A stretch of DNA of 51,772 nucleotides from assembly GCA_016234535.1 (NCBI GenBank), contig JACRBH010000268.1, forward strand, positions 1-51,772, in the 5' to 3' direction. The stretch is from Chloroflexota bacterium (lineage in GTDB: Bacteria; Chloroflexota; Anaerolineae; Anaerolineales; Villigracilaceae). This document shows positions 1-9,500 of the stretch, piece after piece (within the stretch, counting starts at the first letter, position 1; the number at the start of each line of letters is the position of its first letter). The position numbers were made by a program, and so were the translations under genes. The notes under the pieces were generated by a model. That model saw nothing but the letters and a program-made list of their open reading frames with translations. It did not search any database and was not told where the DNA came from.

Positions 1-1103
1 AGACCACGATCTGCGCTGGCTTGAACAGGAGGATGCTGGAAGGTTTGGAGGTGAGCCTTCAAGCTTGGCTGCCATTGTTTCTCTTCACTCGGGTTGCCAT
101 CCAGAATACGGTAATGGCTCACGAGACCACCCTCCACTTCATTGAGCCAGATCTTGTGTCCATATTCCACTGGCTTCGCTTCCTTGCCACGAACGATGAT
201 GTCCGTATGCTCTTCGAAGATACTGACGATCTTTTCTTTGGCAGGCGCCTGCTCTCCCTTCAATATCCGACGGGTTGTTTGTTGGATCACCTGTCGGGCA
301 AGCGGGATGAAGTGGTTGATGGTTTCCACCAAGCGCTTGGCGCTGCGTTCGGATTGTTTCTGCAATTGCCTTTGGATCTGAACCGCCCAGTCAATGGTTT
401 TCTCGGTCACTTCCATTAACTTCCCGTATTGTTGCCTGCCTGCTGCTTGGGCTTCCTTTTTCTTGCTGCGCAAGGTTTCGCCGATCTTGCGCGAGAGACC
501 TTTTGCAGTTTGCGTGAAATCCTCAAACTCGTCCAGCACTTTCTTCCTGACGGTCTTCAAGATCGTTTGACCACGAACCACAGTCCGTGCGAGTACGCGT
601 ACGCTATCGGACAACAGACGTCCATCACTCGGCGGTCGAACATTGCTTTCCACCACCGTCCCGTCGGTCCGCATTTTTCGACCGCGGGTTACCTTGCGCT
701 CAATCGCCACTTGCACGATCCGTTCATTGAATTTCTCCAGTGTCTTGGGCTGGATCATATTTGCCCAACGGATCAGGGTCGTGTCATCCGGAACTGCATT
801 CAGATACACCCGACAAAACTGTCTCATTCTCAGACTATCGCTCACCTGCCGTTCCGTCTCTTCGTAGCTGTAGCCATACAATCGTTTCACGACCAGCATC
901 CGTAAGATCACCTCCACGGGTGTTGAGTTCCTTCCCGTTCGAGTTGTATTCGATCTGCGCTGTGATAGATCCTTCTTAATCAGTCGATACAATTTCTCGT
1001 CTTCCAGATACCTATCGATCTTCTCCAGTTCAGGAGAAAGGTTTGGAACGTATCCAAGGATTTCTTCAAAAAGCTTGTCAGACGGGTAATGTTCACGTAA
1101 CAT
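1..1103 (-). CDS. ISNCY-type transposase, 3' end beyond window
   Basis: An uninterrupted minus-strand frame starts with ATG at 1103 (protein begins MLREHYPSDKLFEEIL) and runs off the left edge after about 367 codons, so the C-terminus is missing. An N-terminal DUF772-like region carries the motif VEVILRMLVVKRLYGYSYEE, followed by FCRVYLNAVPDDTTLIRWAN and then TRGRKMRTDGTVVESN, which probably holds the first catalytic Asp of a DDE nuclease. A long basic helical insert follows, then DIIVRGKEAKPVEYGHK. These motifs match ISNCY (ISDol1-like) transposases as recalled from the family. The inverted repeat TGGTGC/GCACCA at 1188-1206 may lie near the element's end, but true terminal repeats could not be paired because the other end is outside the window. 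Confidence 0.85.
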   Translation of the reverse strand, partial: MLREHYPSDKLFEEILGYVPNLSPELEKIDRYLEDEKLYRLIKKDLSQRRSNTTRTGRNSTPVEVILRMLVVKRLYGYSYEETERQVSDSLRMRQFCRVYLNAVPDDTTLIRWANMIQPKTLEKFNERIVQVAIERKVTRGRKMRTDGTVVESNVRPPSDGRLLSDSVRVLARTVVRGQTILKTVRKKVLDEFEDFTQTAKGLSRKIGETLRSKKKEAQAAGRQQYGKLMEVTEKTIDWAVQIQRQLQKQSERSAKRLVETINHFIPLARQVIQQTTRRILKGEQAPAKEKIVSIFEEHTDIIVRGKEAKPVEYGHKIWLNEVEGGLVSHYRILDGNPSEEKQWQPSLKAHLQTFQHPPVQASADRG

Positions 1104-1235
1104 TGGAGTGCCTCTGCGGTATGGATTTGGTTTGGTTACCTTCCTTTTACCAAAGAGGCTTTTCGTTTGTCAATTGTTAATGTGCTGTGGTGCCACTTTT
1201 GCACCAGAAACTAAGCTAAATGAATTCCTGTCTGA

Positions 1236-1442
1236 GAGAAATTCTTAGCCGAAATAGATGAAGAAAATGAATCCTTGCAGCGTAGATGGATGCAAAGTAC
1301 TACCTTTGGTATGCTGGCTGATTTTTTGGAGAATCAGGTCAAGGTCCAGAAAGAGGCGTTAATTCGCAGCAATCTTTGCGTGGTTACGTTATACAGTTCC
1401 AATAGGGATTTTCCCGTCGGCGCGAAATGTCCGAGTTGTTGA
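1236..1442 (+). pseudogene. C-terminal fragment of an unidentified protein next to the IS
   Basis: A 68-codon open frame follows a TGA at 1233 and ends at TGA 1440-1442. It has no start codon with a ribosome-binding site. The translation starts EKFLAEIDEENESLQRRW and ends DFPVGAKCPSC; it is hydrophilic and helix-like, with ordinary codon use. It lies directly after the transposase upstream region, so it may be the tail of a gene interrupted by the insertion. The family is not recognised, and it could also be a chance open frame. Confidence 0.3.
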
Positions 1443-1504
1443 CTTTCTCTTGGAAGAAGGGTAAAATCTGGCTAGTCTGTCTAGACCGAAAGGAGAAAAC
1501 ATAC

Positions 1505-1753
1505 ATGAACGAAACTTGGCAAATTCAGGATGCGAAAAATAAATTGAGTGAAGTGATCGCGCGGGCATTAAAGCAAGGTCCTCAATTGATCACTAAACAC
1601 GGCGAGAAAACCGTGGTTGTTATTTCATATGCAGAATACGAAAACCTGCGTAAATCCCAGGGGAAACTCTCCGAGTTTTTTCAGGCATCTCCCCTGGCTG
1701 GACTTGAACTCCTTCGAGACAAGTCCCTGCCGCGCAAGGGGCTCGAATTATGA
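1505..1753 (+). CDS. Phd/YefM-type antitoxin (VapB-like)
   Basis: This 82-residue protein begins MNETWQIQDAKNKLSEVI, the usual opening of Phd/YefM antitoxins (W-x-[IVL]-x-[DE]-A-K-x2-[FL]-S-[ED]). A central KHGEKTVVVISYAEYENL strand-turn-helix follows, then a C-terminal arm that would wrap the toxin. The ATG at 1505 is chosen because AAGGAG lies about 8 bases upstream and the protein then begins at the family's usual position; a longer frame from 1427 lacks both. Its TGA overlaps the next ATG (ATGA), so it is translationally coupled to the PIN toxin. Family members bind operator DNA and repress their own operon. Confidence 0.9.
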   Translation: MNETWQIQDAKNKLSEVIARALKQGPQLITKHGEKTVVVISYAEYENLRKSQGKLSEFFQASPLAGLELLRDKSLPRKGLEL

Positions 1754-2169
1754 AGTATCTGCTTGATACGTGCGTCATCTCGGAACTCGTTTCAAAACAT
1801 CCGAATCCGAAAGTTGTAGACTTCGTTGATTCGCTGGATTCTGACACTGTTTATTTGAGCGTGATCACGATTGGCGAAATTGCCAAAGGCGTTGAAAAAT
1901 TACCCAAATCGAAACGAAAACAGGAATTACATTCCTGGCTCAAAGAAGACCTACTGGTACGTTTTGATGGAAGGATTATTCCATTAGACACAGAAGTCTT
2001 ATTGGAATGGGGAATTCTGATTGCGCGCCTGGAATCAACAGGAATAACTTTACCTGCAATAGACTCTCTTATTGCTGCAACAACTTTAACTCACAAACTA
2101 ACCCTAGTCACCCGCAACGTGAATGATTTCAACGGAACAGGTGTTGAAATCGTAAATCCTTGGAAGTAA
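1750..2169 (+). CDS. vapC: PIN-domain ribonuclease toxin (VapC/FitB-like)
   Basis: This 139-residue PIN domain has the conserved acidic residues expected of a metal-dependent RNase toxin: Asp6 in YLLDTCVISEL, Glu43 in TIGEIAKGVEKL, Asp105 in PAIDSLIAATTL and Asp126 in TRNVNDF. The segment LVTRNVNDFNGTGVEIVNPW is the typical C-terminus of FitB/VapC proteins. It overlaps the antitoxin gene by four bases. By family knowledge VapC toxins cleave tRNA or rRNA; the target here is unknown. The pair sits between an insertion sequence and housekeeping-like genes, a common place for mobile toxin-antitoxin modules. All catalytic acids appear present, so it is probably active. Confidence 0.9.
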   Translation: MKYLLDTCVISELVSKHPNPKVVDFVDSLDSDTVYLSVITIGEIAKGVEKLPKSKRKQELHSWLKEDLLVRFDGRIIPLDTEVLLEWGILIARLESTGITLPAIDSLIAATTLTHKLTLVTRNVNDFNGTGVEIVNPWK

Positions 2170-2214
2170 ACGACACGTCTCGCAACTGTTCTTCATGTTT
2201 ACCAACAGAGAGTT

Positions 2215-4215
2215 ATGAGCAAAAATTCCCCCCTCCGTATTAATCCGATCAACCTACCGCAACGCCTGCGCGAAGGATTACAAGAAGCCGACGATCTTTT
2301 AGAGCAAGGCAAGCCACAGCAAGCATTGGAACTGTTAAGCGATCTGAACAAAAGCTTTCCTCGCCAGTCAGATGTTCTAGGATTGATGGTAAATGCCAAT
2401 CTGAATATGGACAACCAGCATGGCATTTTGCACGCCATCCATGAATTGCACGAACTAACGCCCAATCGCGCGGAGGTTAAACTGGGATTGGCTGGCGCTT
2501 ATCTATCGAATGGATATCCAGCACTCGCGCTGCAAACATTCCGCCAGTTTTTAAAACGCTGGTCTCACGATGAGCGTGCGTCCGATGTGGAGAAAACCAT
2601 TCCACAACTGGAGAATGTTCTGAGGGAACTCCTTAACAATCTCGGCGATTCTTTAGAAACAGGATTTGAGTTTGCCTGCCAGCACGAAGAAGTACGCTTG
2701 CTTATGGAATCGGGAAACTACACCCGTTGCAGGCAATTGGCGAAAAAACTACTCCAACAACGACCAGATTTTGTTCCCATTCTCAATAATCTTAGCCAGG
2801 TTGATTGGCTCGAAGGCGACCTGCCAGGGGCAACTGAAACGAGCCGCAAAGTTCTTGAAATAGACCCGCAGAATGTTCATGCGCTTTCCAATCTGACCCG
2901 TTATCTTTTTATGCAAGGCAAGAAGGATGAGGCTTGGGAATTTGCAAAACAGCTGAAAGATTCCAGCGCGGAGGCGGCAGAACGCTGGGTCAAGGTGGGC
3001 GAAGCGCTCAGTTTTATTGGTGACGATGATGGACTATTGAGTCTTTTCAATCAAGCAAAAAAAGCCAATGAGCTTAACCAATGGAATGGAAATCTATGGC
3101 ACTGGTGCGCGGCAGCCGAATATCGAAAGGGAAATATTCCCACAGCTCGCAAACACTGGCAAGCATGTTTGAGACTAGCCCCTTATTTTTCTCTTGCCAG
3201 TAAAAACCTGGAGGAGTTGAAAAAGCCCCAACACGAACGCGCCTGTCCGCAGATATTCCCGTTGGAGATGTGGATTACCAGAAAAATGCTGGAATCTTTG
3301 ACATCTGTAACACAGCGCGCTGCCCGTCAAAAAAACGATGACACGTTTCGGGCAAAAATCGCCGAACATATTGAGCATCATCCTGAACTGATCCATTTTG
3401 TCCCTGCCGCGCTTGCATATGGCGATGAACAAAGCAAGGAGTTTGCCATCAACCTCGCGGATATGTCCGCCCATCCGGCGATTCTTGATTCTTTGAAAGA
3501 GTTTTCTCTTGGACAAAACGGATCCGACATGCTGAGGATGGAGGTGGCGCAGATTCTCACGAAACACGGAATATTCAAGTCGGGCGAAACGCTTGATCTG
3601 TGGGTTGAAGGCGAATCCAGACCTCTGATGATGTTGGGTTTTCAAATCTCGTATGACGCCCAGGATCGTCCAAAACTGAAGCCTGCCGCACAGCGGTTGA
3701 TGGAGCAGGCGATCTATGCGCTGCGGGACGAAGACGGCGCGAATGCTGAAATACACCTGCGCAAAGCGCTCGAAATCCAAAAGGATGAACCGGGTTTGTT
3801 CAACAATCTGGCGGTTGCTCTGAGTATGCAGGGAAAGCACGATGAAGCAAGCGCAATTGCAGACGAAATTCCCGCCCGCTTTCCTGATTATTTTTTCGGG
3901 CAGGTCATCGCAGTCAGGAAAGCGATACAAGCAAACGATCTGAAAACAGCGCAATCTGTCCTAGATAAAATGATGCAAAAGCAGGAATTACATGTCACGG
4001 AGTTTGGCGCATTGTGTGGCTGTCAAATTGATTACATGATTGAGAACGATAAACCCGAAGGCGCGGTCTCATGGTTTGAAATGTGGGAGCAGGGATACCC
4101 CGATGATCCCGCGTTGAAAAATTATGAGCACAAGATCGCCATGATTGATGTCTTTGCAAAACTCAAAGATGGGTTCCCCAAATCGCGGCGCAAAAACAAG
4201 AAGCGCGTGAATTGA
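2215..4215 (+). CDS. TPR-repeat protein, function unknown
   Basis: This 666-residue soluble protein has no signal peptide or membrane segment. Repeated helix pairs with tetratricopeptide spacing cover about residues 15-345 (for example around LLEQGKPQQALELLSDLNKS and NNLSQVDWLEGDLPGATETS) and about 480-640. A less regular helical stretch lies between them. The tail is strongly basic (PKSRRKNKKRVN). TPR arrays are protein-binding scaffolds; no catalytic domain was seen. It stands alone, 45 bases after the toxin gene, and is followed by a strong palindromic terminator. A C-terminal basic tail is also seen in some SEC-C proteins, but no zinc-binding cysteines are present here. Confidence 0.75.
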   Translation: MSKNSPLRINPINLPQRLREGLQEADDLLEQGKPQQALELLSDLNKSFPRQSDVLGLMVNANLNMDNQHGILHAIHELHELTPNRAEVKLGLAGAYLSNGYPALALQTFRQFLKRWSHDERASDVEKTIPQLENVLRELLNNLGDSLETGFEFACQHEEVRLLMESGNYTRCRQLAKKLLQQRPDFVPILNNLSQVDWLEGDLPGATETSRKVLEIDPQNVHALSNLTRYLFMQGKKDEAWEFAKQLKDSSAEAAERWVKVGEALSFIGDDDGLLSLFNQAKKANELNQWNGNLWHWCAAAEYRKGNIPTARKHWQACLRLAPYFSLASKNLEELKKPQHERACPQIFPLEMWITRKMLESLTSVTQRAARQKNDDTFRAKIAEHIEHHPELIHFVPAALAYGDEQSKEFAINLADMSAHPAILDSLKEFSLGQNGSDMLRMEVAQILTKHGIFKSGETLDLWVEGESRPLMMLGFQISYDAQDRPKLKPAAQRLMEQAIYALRDEDGANAEIHLRKALEIQKDEPGLFNNLAVALSMQGKHDEASAIADEIPARFPDYFFGQVIAVRKAIQANDLKTAQSVLDKMMQKQELHVTEFGALCGCQIDYMIENDKPEGAVSWFEMWEQGYPDDPALKNYEHKIAMIDVFAKLKDGFPKSRRKNKKRVN

Positions 4216-4294
4216 TATTGGCATAGCGATTCAGCATTGGTCCGCGACTGGCGAATCTGTTTGCTATTTACATTTCCGAATGGACAAAAGATCA

Positions 4295-4332
4295 TCCAAA
4301 AGCGGCAGTGGGTACCCACTGCCGCTTTTGGA
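4295..4332. terminator. Perfect 19+19 bp palindrome, probable terminator
   Basis: The two arms are perfectly complementary (TCCAAAAGCGGCAGTGGGT and its reverse complement) with no spacer, centred between 4313 and 4314. The A-run and T-run at the arm ends would make it a bidirectional intrinsic terminator. It separates the TPR gene from the molybdoenzyme operon. Confidence 0.7.
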
Positions 4333-4475
4333 TTCCCGCTTTTATGAAAAAACTCATATTTCCAAAATACGAACTCCATCTCCGTGTCAGGTTTTTCCTT
4401 ACAAATCGCAGAAAACAATCAGACTTTCCCTGCTATATGAATTTTGCCATTAGGCGGAAAATAACATTGGCATTA

Positions 4476-4490
4476 TCGGACAATGTCCGA
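4476..4490. promoter_or_regulatory. Palindromic operator candidate upstream of the molybdoenzyme operon
   Basis: A perfect 7+7 bp inverted repeat, TCGGACA-A-TGTCCGA, ends 26 bases before the start codon of the Fe-S subunit gene, just upstream of the AAGAAGGAG ribosome-binding site. Its symmetry and place suggest a dimeric regulator site, possibly for the NarL-type regulator encoded downstream. No second copy was noticed in the window, so the assignment is inference. Confidence 0.4.
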
Positions 4491-4516
4491 ATCTATTTTC
4501 AAGAAGGAGAAGCACA

Positions 4517-5365
4517 ATGACAAATGAAGCATCCTTACTGGATAAATATACTTCCGAAGTGTTCGCTGGGATGGTCGCTCCTGTATTGGAAGGCATGAAT
4601 ATTTCCGCTGCTCCCGCTGACGACCCGCTGGTAAAAGAGGATGTTCTGTTCCGTATGAACACGGAATTGAAACGCGCCCTCGAAAAACCCGCTTCGGAAA
4701 GGCGCTGGGTGATGGTAATTGACCTGCGCCGCTGCATCGGCTGCCACGCTTGCACGGTGGCGTGTATTGCTGAGAACAAGCTACCACCTGGCGTGGTCTA
4801 TCGCCCCGTGATGATCGAGGAAGTTGGCATGTACCCCAACGTGAGCATGAAGTTCCTGCCGCGCCCGTGTATGCAATGCGAAAATTCACCCTGCACGGAA
4901 GTATGCCCAGTGATAGCCACATATCATAATGAAGAGGGCATCGTCGTAGTGGACTATGACCAGTGCATCGGCTGCCGCGCTTGCATGGCGGCCTGCCCGT
5001 ATGGCGCACGCACCTTTGATTTCGGCCAGACGTATGCCGAGCAATTGCCTGTATTTGAAGGAGCAGTCGTCGGTGGCAAAACTGCCGCAGCATACGAACA
5101 TGCCAGCCAGGAATATGGCGAAGCACGTCCGCGCAATGGCAAACACGAGTCACCTGTTGGCAACGCCCGCAAGTGTCACTTCTGCCTGCATCGAATCAAA
5201 GATGGCATGTTGCCCGCCTGCACCACCACCTGCATCGGACGCGCCACATACTTTGGCGACGCCAACGATTCAACTTCGTTGGTGACTGAACTCATCAACA
5301 AGCCCAACGTGATTCGGCTCAAGGAAGAACTTGGAACCGAACCTCGTGTGTATTACATTGTGTAG
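4517..5365 (+). CDS. Four-cluster Fe-S electron-transfer subunit (TtrB/SrdB-like)
   Basis: This 282-residue protein has sixteen cysteines in four ferredoxin-type groups: C73/76/79/83, C118/121/126/130, C150/153/156/160 and C220/223/235/239. This is the DmsB/TtrB/NrfC pattern of subunits that pass electrons from a membrane quinol oxidase to a molybdopterin subunit. It has no signal peptide of its own, so it would be co-exported with the Tat-bearing catalytic subunit. An extra N-terminal region of about 65 residues precedes the first cluster. The ribosome-binding site AAGGAG is well placed before ATG 4517. It opens a three-gene operon with 9 bases to the next gene. The B-C-A order matches ttrBCA and srdBCA. 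Confidence 0.9.
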   Translation: MTNEASLLDKYTSEVFAGMVAPVLEGMNISAAPADDPLVKEDVLFRMNTELKRALEKPASERRWVMVIDLRRCIGCHACTVACIAENKLPPGVVYRPVMIEEVGMYPNVSMKFLPRPCMQCENSPCTEVCPVIATYHNEEGIVVVDYDQCIGCRACMAACPYGARTFDFGQTYAEQLPVFEGAVVGGKTAAAYEHASQEYGEARPRNGKHESPVGNARKCHFCLHRIKDGMLPACTTTCIGRATYFGDANDSTSLVTELINKPNVIRLKEELGTEPRVYYIV

Positions 5366-5374
5366 GAGGCTGAG

Positions 5375-6499
5375 ATGAATAAAAAAATTGCTTATGTTTT
5401 GGGCGCGATTGCCCTGCTCATCGGCCTGTGGGGCTTTTACAACCGCTTCGCTTTCGGCGATGAGAATGCCGCGTATGGCTCCATTGTGGTCTGGGGTTTA
5501 TGGGTGGCATTGTATTTTTTCTTTGGAGGAATCGCGGTTGGATGTTTCATCTGGGCCAGCCTTGACCTGCTCTTCGAGATTCCCGCGCTTAAGGGAACGG
5601 GTCGACCCGCGCTGTGGGCTGCTCTGGTAAATCTGACAGCGGGGATGGCCGCGATAGGTTTGGATATCGGCCACATGGAACGAATTATCAAGGCGTATCT
5701 GCAACCCAACTTCCATTCTGGCATTGCCCAGGATGTTTGGGGCTACACCATCTTTGGCCTGCTGGCGTTGATTGCTCTTATTCTTGCAGTCAAACAACCT
5801 AAAAACGCTGCGGTGAAAATTGTGATGGCGCTCGGCTTGGTGGTTGCGCTTTATGTGGCGGGCGCGCCTGGCAAGTTGATGGGCGACAATGCGACACGCA
5901 TGTACTGGCACGCTGGAATGATACCCGTGCAATTCCTCTTCTTTGCATTGACCACTGGCGCGGCGATGCTGCTGGTAATCCGTGGTTTCTTTGGTATGGC
6001 GGATGAAAAACAGTTTTCTGTATTGAATATATCCGCCGCTGTTTTGTTGGTGATCAATTTGTATTTTGTGTGGGCGTATTATTCACAGTCACTGGCTGGC
6101 AATATGCCCGATTTAGTAAACCCGATCAATGCGGTTCTTTATGGACAGTACAGCACCTTGTTCTGGGGCGTGCAAATCATTTTCGGGGCGATCCTGCCCA
6201 TTGTTGTTTTGACCCAGCGTCGGGTAGCGGGAGGCGGGGCTTTGGTCGGGCTGATGGGCTTGTTCATCCTGCTCGGTAATGTCGTCGCCCGTTATCTAAT
6301 CCTCATCCCCGCTCAGCAGGTGGAATTGCTGGATGGTTTATCAACGGCATTCACTGGGCGCGGATTCAGCCTGGCTTATGCGCCCAGCACCACAGAGTGG
6401 GCGGTGGCCTCTGGCTTGTTGGGTGTGGTCATTCTGGGTTTGTTGGTAGGCGCGGATTTGCTCCTGCCGTTGTTTACGAAATCTCAAAAGGAGGCCTAA
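5375..6499 (+). CDS. NrfD/PsrC-type membrane subunit (TtrC/SrdC-like)
   Basis: This 374-residue polytopic membrane protein has about ten hydrophobic segments, beginning with IAYVLGAIALLIGLWGFY. The early GLWVALYFFFGGIAVGCFIW segment resembles the first helices of NrfD/PsrC proteins. In this family the membrane subunit oxidises or reduces quinones and transfers electrons to the four-cluster Fe-S partner. The gene follows GGAGG, and its stop is one base before the catalytic-subunit ATG, so translation of the two is probably coupled. TtrC of enteric bacteria is of similar size. The substrate cannot be told from this subunit. Confidence 0.9.
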   Translation: MNKKIAYVLGAIALLIGLWGFYNRFAFGDENAAYGSIVVWGLWVALYFFFGGIAVGCFIWASLDLLFEIPALKGTGRPALWAALVNLTAGMAAIGLDIGHMERIIKAYLQPNFHSGIAQDVWGYTIFGLLALIALILAVKQPKNAAVKIVMALGLVVALYVAGAPGKLMGDNATRMYWHAGMIPVQFLFFALTTGAAMLLVIRGFFGMADEKQFSVLNISAAVLLVINLYFVWAYYSQSLAGNMPDLVNPINAVLYGQYSTLFWGVQIIFGAILPIVVLTQRRVAGGGALVGLMGLFILLGNVVARYLILIPAQQVELLDGLSTAFTGRGFSLAYAPSTTEWAVASGLLGVVILGLLVGADLLLPLFTKSQKEA

Positions 6500-6500
6500 C

Positions 6501-9500
6501 ATGACTGAGCCTACTTCTAAAAAACAATCATTTTCACGCCGCGATTTTCTCAAACTCTCGGGTGTGACTGGCGCGGCGGCGGCCTTCCTTGGCAATATGC
6601 CGAAAGCAAACAAAGCCATCAGAAATGCGATGGCGGCAGGCGAAGGTAACTCCTTTGAAGCCAAGCCTGAAAATCAAATCTATACCGTTTGTTTGCAATG
6701 CAATACTGGCTGCGGGATTAAAGTAAAACTGCTTGAAGGCATGGCTGCCAAGATCGAGGGCAATCCCTACAGTCCGTGGACGCTGTGGCCGCATCCTGCT
6801 TACGACACCCCTGTCAAAGATATGGCGACGGTGGAAGGCGGACTTTGCCCCAAGGGACAGGCTGGCTTGCAAACGGCGTATGACCCGTATCGCATTACCA
6901 GCGTACTCAAGCGCAAGCCAGGCACCAAGCGTGGTGCGGGACAATGGGAAACCATCTCCTTTGAGCAGGCAATTGATGAAGTTGTCAATGGCGGTGATTT
7001 GTTCGGCGAAGGCAATGTGGATGGCATGAAGGCTGTCCGTGCTTTGGCGGATGCTGAACTCTCCAAGGAGATGAAGGCTGCCGTACAAAAAATTTGGGAT
7101 GAGAAGGACGCTGAGAAAAAGAAGGAACTCGTCAAGGAATTCCAGACCGAGTTCAAAGCTCATCTTGATGTGTTGATCGATCCCGAACATCCTGACTTTG
7201 GCCCCAAGAATAATCAATTCATGTTCGTGTGGGGACGTATGAAGGGTGGACGCGAAGATATTGTGGACCGCTTTGTCAAAGGCGGATACGGCTCGATCAA
7301 TATGAATGGACACACCACTGTCTGTCAGGGTTCGCTGTATTTCACTGGCAAGGCCATGAGCGCCAAATGGAATGCTGAAAAAGCATCCTTCGATGGCGGC
7401 GACAAATTCTACTGGCAGGCAGATACAGCCAACAGTGAGTTTGTGATTTATGTCGGCTCGAATCTGTTGGATGCGAACTATGGCCCGCCACAACGGGCAC
7501 CCAAAGCCACTGATGCGATTGTCAACGGGCGAAAATTTGCAGTGGTAGATCCGCGCTTGAGCAAGATAGCCGCCAAAGCCTGGAAGTGGATTCCGATCAA
7601 ACCAGGCGGTGATGCCGCGATGGCGCTCGGCATGATCCGCTGGATGTTGGAAAACGAGAAATACAACAAGGCTTATCTGGCAATTGCCAACCAGGCCGCC
7701 GCAACCGCCGCAGGCGAACCGAACTATGCCAATGGTTCCTGGCTGGTGAAAATCAAAGATGGCGTGCCTGGCAAACATTTACGCGCCAGTGAACTGGGTT
7801 TGCTCACTCCGCAAACCGTCCAGAAAGATGGCAAGGATGTAAAGATTTTTGTGGATGCTGCTGGCGTGGAATATCCAGGCGATACTCCTGTGGCCCTTGT
7901 CGCTGGCATTCCAACTCCAATCAACGTATTGAACGCAGAAGCCGCTGCTGTGATTGGCGATATGTTCATTAATCAGAAAGTCGGCGAGTTCGATGTCAAG
8001 GACGGGATGCAAATCCTGCTTGAATCGGCGCAGGAACATACCATCGCCGAGTGGGCTGAAATTGCAGGCATTAGCGAAAATGATATTTTGGTACTCGTCA
8101 ACGAATTCACCTCGCACGGACGCAAAGCCGCTGTGGATATTCATCGCGGTCCTTCGCAGCACACCAATGGCTTCTATGCTAACAATGCCTGGTATATAGT
8201 CAACCTGCTCATCGGCAACTTCGATTATGCGGGCGGCACGATCAAACTCAGCACCTATGACCGCAAAGGCACAAAGAAAGGCCAGCCATTCCCTGTCTTG
8301 ACCATGTTTGGTGAGGAAGAGATGACCGCCTTCGGTGTGGACATGATCCGCACAGGTGTGGCCTACGAAAAAACCACCCTCTTTGACGGAACCTACCCAA
8401 CCAAACGTCCGTGGTTCCCGCTGGCTTCCGATGTCTATCAGGAAGACATCCCCTCCATCGGTGATGCCTATCCCTATCCGATCAAAATCCTGATGACCTA
8501 CATGGCGGCTATACCTTATAGTTTGCCTGGCGGTCACACGACGATTGAAATTCTCGCTGATCCCAAAAAACTGCCGCTCTTCATCGCCAGTGACATCATG
8601 GTCGGCGAAACCAGCATGTATGCCGACTACATCTTCCCCGACCTTTCGTATTTGGAACGCTGGGAGTTCCACGGCTCGCATCCTTCTGTTCCGTGGAAGG
8701 TTGAAAATTTCCGCAACCCAGCCATCAGCATCCCTGGCTGGCCGACGGTCAAGGTCTTTGGCGAAGAGATCGCCATGTCTTTCGAATCTGTCTTCATAGC
8801 TGTTGCTGAAAAGTTGGAGCTGCCTGGCTTTGGTCCCAACGGTTTTGCCGAAGGCGTGCCTTATATCCGACCCGAAGATTTATACTTGAAGCAGGTGGCT
8901 GATATTGCCTTTGGCGAAAAGGAAGACGGCTCTGATTCAGTCCCCGAAGCGGATGATGAAGAGCTCCGCATCTTTCTGGAAGCAAGGCGGAATCTGCCCC
9001 CAAGCGTCTTCGACGCTGACAAATGGAAAGCCGCCGTCGGTGGTGACGAGAGTCTGTGGCGCAAAGTTGTGTATGCCTTGAATCGCGGCGGGCGTTACGA
9101 AGCCTTCGAGAAGGGTTACAAAGGCAGTAAAGTAGGTCATCCCTATGGCCGCCTCATCAACCTGTATCAGGAAAAGACCGCCACCAGCATCAACACAATG
9201 ACGGGCAAGCCTTATGCAGGTTATACCAAATACATCCCTGCGGGTCTCTCCTCCACGGGTGAGGAAATCAAGGATACAGGCTATGACTTCAACTTGATTA
9301 CCTTCAAGACCATCACAATGGCAAAAGCCCGCACCATTACCAACTACTGGCTGCTTGCTGCTGTCCCTGAAGGCTACCTGCTGATTAACGCCAGCGATGC
9401 CAGTAAGCTGGGTATCAAAGATGGTGACATGGTGCGAATCTCATCGGCCAGCAACACCGCAGGCGAATATGACCTGAAGAATGGTCACAAAGTTCCGATG

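Noticed and set aside
21..905. Plus-strand open frames of 132 and 158 codons at the left end
   Set aside because: They are the antisense shadow of the minus-strand ISNCY-type transposase, whose translation is family-like over the whole length.
3175..3954. Minus-strand 259-codon frame inside the TPR gene
   Set aside because: It has no ribosome-binding site or family features and lies fully within a convincing coding sequence on the other strand.
6534..8681. Long minus-strand frames (414 and 300 codons) opposite the molybdoenzyme gene
   Set aside because: They mirror the codon bias of the plus-strand gene, and the translation resembles no protein family.
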